Under the pieces are notes generated by a model. The model made no database searches. It saw only the letters and a program-made list of their open reading frames with translations, and had not been told where the DNA came from. Shown here in pieces: positions 61,012 to 64,000 of a stretch of 64,000 nt of DNA. The position numbers and the translations under genes are program-made. The DNA comes from Balneolaceae bacterium UBA3186 (GTDB lineage Bacteria; Bacteroidota; Rhodothermia; Balneolales; Balneolaceae), in NCBI GenBank assembly GCA_002364085.1, contig DEXK01000011.1:17761-81760 (forward strand), in the 5' to 3' direction. Position 1 is the first letter of the stretch. Every line of letters begins with the position of its first letter.

Positions 61012-62341
61012 CAATGAGCTCCGCAATGGCTTGTTCTTCTTGCTGAACGGATTCAGAAAGCGTTCCTAAAAAGTGTCCTTCGCTGGTGATGGTAGTCAAC
61101 TCAATATCCTGAATAGTATTTACCAATCGCTCGTTGAACTGGATAGCCACACGCACATAATTGTTGGTCCAACCAAACATCAATCCGTCTTTTTCTGATT
61201 CTTCAAACAGGGCAGGGCGCACTTCGCCTTCAAATCGAGAATCGAACTCAAATCTCTTTTTCTTGGAAAGTCTTCTGAGCATATGTGTTCGTTTTTTACG
61301 CTCTTGCTTTGGAATCACAGGCTTTAAAGAAAGCGCATGGGTGTTTGGTCGCTCGGAATAGGTGAACACATGCAGATAAGAAACATCCAGTGAATTAATG
61401 AAGTCAAACGACTCCTGATACAATTCTTCTGTTTCGCCCGGGTGACCTGTAATTACATCCACGCCAATACATGCATCCGGAATCAGCTCTCTGATCAATT
61501 CCACTCTGCTTCTGTACAGATCAGATTTATAACGCCTTCTCATGATCTTCAGCATTTCATCAGAGCCACTCTGAAGCGGAATATGGAAATGTGGTTGTAA
61601 TTTCTTTGAAGTTGCTGCAAACCGAATGATCTCTTCCGTCAATAAATTCGGCTCGATGGAAGAAACACGTAATCGCTCCAAACCTTCAACTTCATCCAAT
61701 GCTTTTAAAAGCATGTAGAAGTTTTCATCGGTTCCGTAACCGAAATCTCCGGAATTAACACCGGTAACAATAATTTCTTTGAATCCTTCGGCTACCAACT
61801 GTTCTGCGTTACGAACTACCGTCGCGATCTTAGGACTTCTACTCGCTCCACGAGCCAACGGAATGGTACAGAACGAACATTTATAATTACAGCCATCCTG
61901 AACCTTTAGAAAAGCACGGGTTCTGTCATCGGAGGAAAAGGCATTGTGGAAATCCACGGCTTCATTAACATCGGTGTTGTGAATGATGGTTTTTTCCTGC
62001 TTCACAAAATCATCGAACAGATCCAACAAGTGAAATTTATCTTTGGCACCAAGTACTACATCCACACCTTCGATCTGTGCAATCTCTTCCGGCTCCAACT
62101 GAGCATAACAACCCACTACAGCCACAAAAGCATCGGGGTTTCTTCGGAGAGCTTGTCGGACGGTCTTTCTGCAGGCAGAATTGGCATCCAGAGTCACGGA
62201 GCAGGTATTTATAACATACACATCGGCTTTGTCATCAAACTCTTTGAGCTCAAATCCTTCGTCCTCGAAGTCTCTTCTCATGGAAGAGGTTTCCGAGAAA
62301 TTTAACTTACAACCTAATGTTTCAAATGCGGCACTTTTCAT
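61004..62341 (-). CDS. mtaB: tRNA (N6-L-threonylcarbamoyladenosine37-C2)-methylthiotransferase
   Basis: 445 residues. It methylthiolates t6A37 in tRNA. The N-terminal UPF0004 domain has the MtaB-specific GCKLN (FETLGCKLNFSET) and cluster Cys in NTCSVT and VGCYAQ. The radical-SAM motif is CNYKCSFCTIPLARG. Further conserved segments are GVDVITGHPGE and the C-terminal TRAM domain. All expected elements are present. The stop codon overlaps the start of the UDG gene by 8 nt. Confidence 0.93.
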   Translation of the reverse strand: MKSAAFETLGCKLNFSETSSMRRDFEDEGFELKEFDDKADVYVINTCSVTLDANSACRKTVRQALRRNPDAFVAVVGCYAQLEPEEIAQIEGVDVVLGAKDKFHLLDLFDDFVKQEKTIIHNTDVNEAVDFHNAFSSDDRTRAFLKVQDGCNYKCSFCTIPLARGASRSPKIATVVRNAEQLVAEGFKEIIVTGVNSGDFGYGTDENFYMLLKALDEVEGLERLRVSSIEPNLLTEEIIRFAATSKKLQPHFHIPLQSGSDEMLKIMRRRYKSDLYRSRVELIRELIPDACIGVDVITGHPGETEELYQESFDFINSLDVSYLHVFTYSERPNTHALSLKPVIPKQERKKRTHMLRRLSKKKRFEFDSRFEGEVRPALFEESEKDGLMFGWTNNYVRVAIQFNERLVNTIQDIELTTITSEGHFLGTLSESVQQEEQAIAELIDG

Positions 62342-62417
62342 GCATCAAAGATAAGCAGAAAGAGGAGGGAATGCAGGGGGAATTTTTGTTGGTGATTTAA
62401 ATAAAATATGTGAGTAA

Positions 62418-62587
62418 TTAACCGTCCAAGCGGAATGCTTGAAGTAGGTGGGGGAATAGTATTTTTTAAAAAGTTAATTCTGTAATGGAAGTCACAGACT
62501 TCCTGAGCTTATACTTTCAAGTTACAAACTTGAAAGATCTTGGGGAGTTTTTAACCGTCCAAGTAGGATGCTTTAAATAGGCGGGAA
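62418..62587. repeat. Composite repeat: direct repeats flanking two hairpins
   Basis: TTAACCGTCCAAG...GCTT..A.TAGG.GGG occurs at 62418-62451 and 62551-62584. Between them are two perfect hairpins with ACA loops: GGAAGTC-ACA-GACTTCC (62487-62503) and CTTTCAAGTT-ACA-AACTTGAAAG (62514-62536). The stretch is intergenic (62342-62628) and has no other feature. Confidence 0.6.
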
Positions 62588-62628
62588 ACTTTTTGATTAA
62601 AGTCTTCAACATTAACACTCATAATCTC

Positions 62629-63024
62629 TTAATATATTCGGATTACTGCTCTTTCTCCTTCTTTTCCCCATTGTACTTGCCACGTTCTACCGTCTACTTG
62701 GTCAAGCAAAATGAAATTATAAATGTTTGTTGTAGGATAAAGAAAAAACCTGTCATTTTTCTCTTCGTCTTTATTTACAAGAGGTACGTCCGATAGAGTA
62801 GTCTCAAATCTATACTGACTTCCTTTTGTACTCCACTGAACTTGCCACATTTGCCCATTTCTTGTGTCTAATTTGATAAATGTGTACATATTTTGTGTTG
62901 AAAAAAGTCTATAAGCTACAGCACTATCTGTTGGAATATTTTGGCGAGGAGTTTCCGATGTACTTTGAGCAAAAGAAATCGTTGCAAATAGTGCGAAAAT
63001 TAATGTGATAAATTGTGTTTTCAT
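62629..63024 (-). CDS. Secreted two-repeat WQVQW protein
   Basis: 131 residues. The signal peptide is residues 1-19 (ISFAQ). The mature protein consists of two homologous repeats of about 40 residues: YRLFSTQNMYTFIKLDTRNG with MWQVQWSTKG, and FFLYPTTNIYNFILLDQVDG with TWQVQWGKEG. Each repeat could be half of a small beta-sheet domain. No name is known to me. It stands alone beside the repeat-rich end of the window. Confidence 0.75.
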   Translation of the reverse strand: MKTQFITLIFALFATISFAQSTSETPRQNIPTDSAVAYRLFSTQNMYTFIKLDTRNGQMWQVQWSTKGSQYRFETTLSDVPLVNKDEEKNDRFFLYPTTNIYNFILLDQVDGRTWQVQWGKEGERAVIRIY

Positions 63025-63436
63025 ATTGCCTGTTTCATTTATATTTATTTTAGCACACGGTCTTTATAATATGCTGACCGCTAATAACGAGATAACACGA
63101 ACTCTATTTATCTTATCCCAATTACATATTTAAGACTTATTACTATAAATCAATAGGGTAGCAGGAATAAACGGAATTACACCAGAAATAAAAACATCTG
63201 TTTATTCGGGAAGGAAAGAGGGAAGCTGGTGGGGAATTAATTCTCAATAAAAGATAGTCGCTGTATTTAAAAATTGGTTAGTCATCTTGCGGCTTATGCC
63301 CGAGATCTAGATTTAGATAGAAGGTATACCCTTGATAACAATCCAGACTCCTGCCTCCGCAGGAATGCTCTATTTCGCAATAATTGAATCTTAATAATAT
63401 CAAAATCCACGTTCAAATCCTCCTTTGAAGTAGGTA

Positions 63437-63501
63437 TCCGCCGTCTGGCGGACGGAGGATGTTGTGCAGTTTATAAGCTCAGAAACCGTACAACATCCCT
63501 C
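63437..63501. repeat. Palindromic repeat with TCCGCC hairpin and ATGTTGT arms
   Basis: The hairpin TCCGCC-GTCT-GGCGGA (63437-63452) is followed by GAGGATGTTGT...GTTT (63455-63472) and the complementary AAAC...ACAACATCC (63483-63498). The two arms enclose a 10-nt loop. Confidence 0.6.
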
Positions 63502-63556
63502 TGATCTCACACAAGTGTTCGATCGGTCTCCCTTCGAAGTGAGATTTTTGTTCTCT

Positions 63557-63643
63557 GTCATTTCGAACGGATGTGAGAAATCAAAAGATCTACTTTAAAC
63601 CAATTTTTTAGATTTCTCAGTCGACAAGCTCCTTCGAAAAGAC
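63557..63643. repeat. MITE-like inverted-repeat element
   Basis: Left arm GTCATTTCGAACGGATGTGA with following GAAATC; right arm GATTTCTCAGTCGAC...TTCGAAAAGAC. The ends are inverted with inner GAGAAATC/GATTTCTC pairing. No transposase is encoded (87 bp). It recalls the 59943-60033 element, with the same GTCAT start. Confidence 0.6.
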
Positions 63644-64000
63644 AAGTCATATAGTTATTTGGAGCTTTGGTGGCAAGAGTATAGCCATTACATAAGATCC
63701 TGAAACAAGTTCAGGATGACCCTGCTAAATATTTCGGCTTGATCTTTTGTTACTTTTGTATCAAGACAAAAGTAAGCCCCATTCCTTTACCTTTGCAAGA
63801 GTACTAGCAGGACTAAAGCCCTTGCTTGTTTATGTACGAATTAAAGACAAGAACATAAGCTAGAAGGGGATTTATCCCCGGGTTTCTAATATCCATCGCG
63901 TAATTTATACATGCTTATGTACTTTTGTGCCGATACTGAGCTTCCTCAGCACAGGCGCCAGTACCAAAAACTCCCGACAAGAATTATTGGCGCGAACTCC

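Larger units (their letters stand above)
63025..64000. other. Gene-free, repeat-rich terminal stretch
   Basis: No coding frame of note is seen. The stretch carries short palindromes and MITE-like elements. They include CCTGC/GCAGG at 63350-63363, TCCGCC-GTCT-GGCGGA at 63437-63452, GGATGTTGT...ACAACATCC at 63457-63498, an inverted-repeat element at 63557-63643 and CCTGAA/TTCAGG at 63699-63716. The last 280 bp contain ACTTTTGT/ACAAAAGT and GGGGATTTATCCCC motifs of the same repetitive character. Confidence 0.55.

Noticed and set aside
63025..64000. Transposase or rRNA/tRNA gene in the gene-free end
   Set aside because: No long frame, no cloverleaf and no rRNA-like stretch could be made out; only short palindromes and repeats are visible.

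Overview
The window looks like chromosomal DNA of an AT-rich Gram-negative bacterium of the Bacteroidota/Balneolota group, most likely a Balneola-like organism. The evidence is inferential: outer-membrane barrels ending in aromatic residues, a TamA/Omp85 protein, a GWxTD-domain protein, a secreted protein with an NYPNPFNP-type C-terminal sorting module, monomeric NADP isocitrate dehydrogenase, many lipoproteins, weak Shine-Dalgarno signals and frequent TTG starts. No rRNA or tRNA gene was recognised.

Layout. 1-8.4 kb: the end of a secreted protein, then a leftward run with a signalling module (outer-membrane barrel, transmembrane class III nucleotide cyclase, periplasmic cupredoxin-like protein), a SPOR lipoprotein, two aldehyde dehydrogenase-family genes (one full length, one short) and deoC. 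8.4-15.3 kb: a large REC-GAF-PAS histidine kinase, a DUF1761 protein, a PD40 propeller lipoprotein that seems to start at ATC, a membrane HEAGH protein, a GT2 glycosyltransferase and a phosphoesterase. 15.3-19.0 kb: a second, paralogous barrel/cyclase/cupredoxin module. 19.3-23.2 kb: a class C beta-lactamase-like hydrolase and small membrane or lipoprotein genes.

23.16-26.99 kb: the accessory highlight, an array of six integron gene cassettes. Each has one leftward ORF, and they are separated by five complete attC sites, with a half attC at the distal end and a lone core site at the proximal end. Each complete attC has RYYYAAC/GTTRRRY-like ends, a conserved imperfect palindrome with an extrahelical base on the expected arm, and a variable centre. 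No integrase gene is in the window, so it is best called a CALIN (attC cluster lacking an integrase) or the remains of an integron. The cassette proteins are mostly of unknown function.

27-42 kb: carotenoid desaturase-like gene, THUMP-like methyltransferase, CotH-family lipoprotein, rlmD, a cyclic-nucleotide-binding-domain protein, a TamA-like barrel, DUF2795, then a rightward run tatA-gatA-SDR-M28 peptidase-prmA-ppx/gppA-ECF sigma. 42-47 kb: leftward queG, ftsE-like ABC ATPase, methyltransferase, pdxA, GWxTD. 47-57 kb: acyl-CoA carboxylase carboxyltransferase, icd (monomeric), mutL, and a bacterial relative of the tRNA-queuosine mannosyltransferase (GTDC1/QTMAN). With queG, this points to a queuosine-modification theme. 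57-63 kb: M28 peptidase, dnaB, family-4-like uracil-DNA glycosylase, mtaB, and a small secreted repeat protein. The last kilobase has no gene and is packed with palindromic dispersed repeats.

Possible links between genes: the two membrane cyclases could make the ligand for a cyclic-nucleotide-domain protein, although the one present (32.9 kb) lacks the usual ribose-binding Glu. DeoC would release acetaldehyde, which the neighbouring aldehyde dehydrogenase pair could oxidise. All functions come from reading motifs; no database search was possible.
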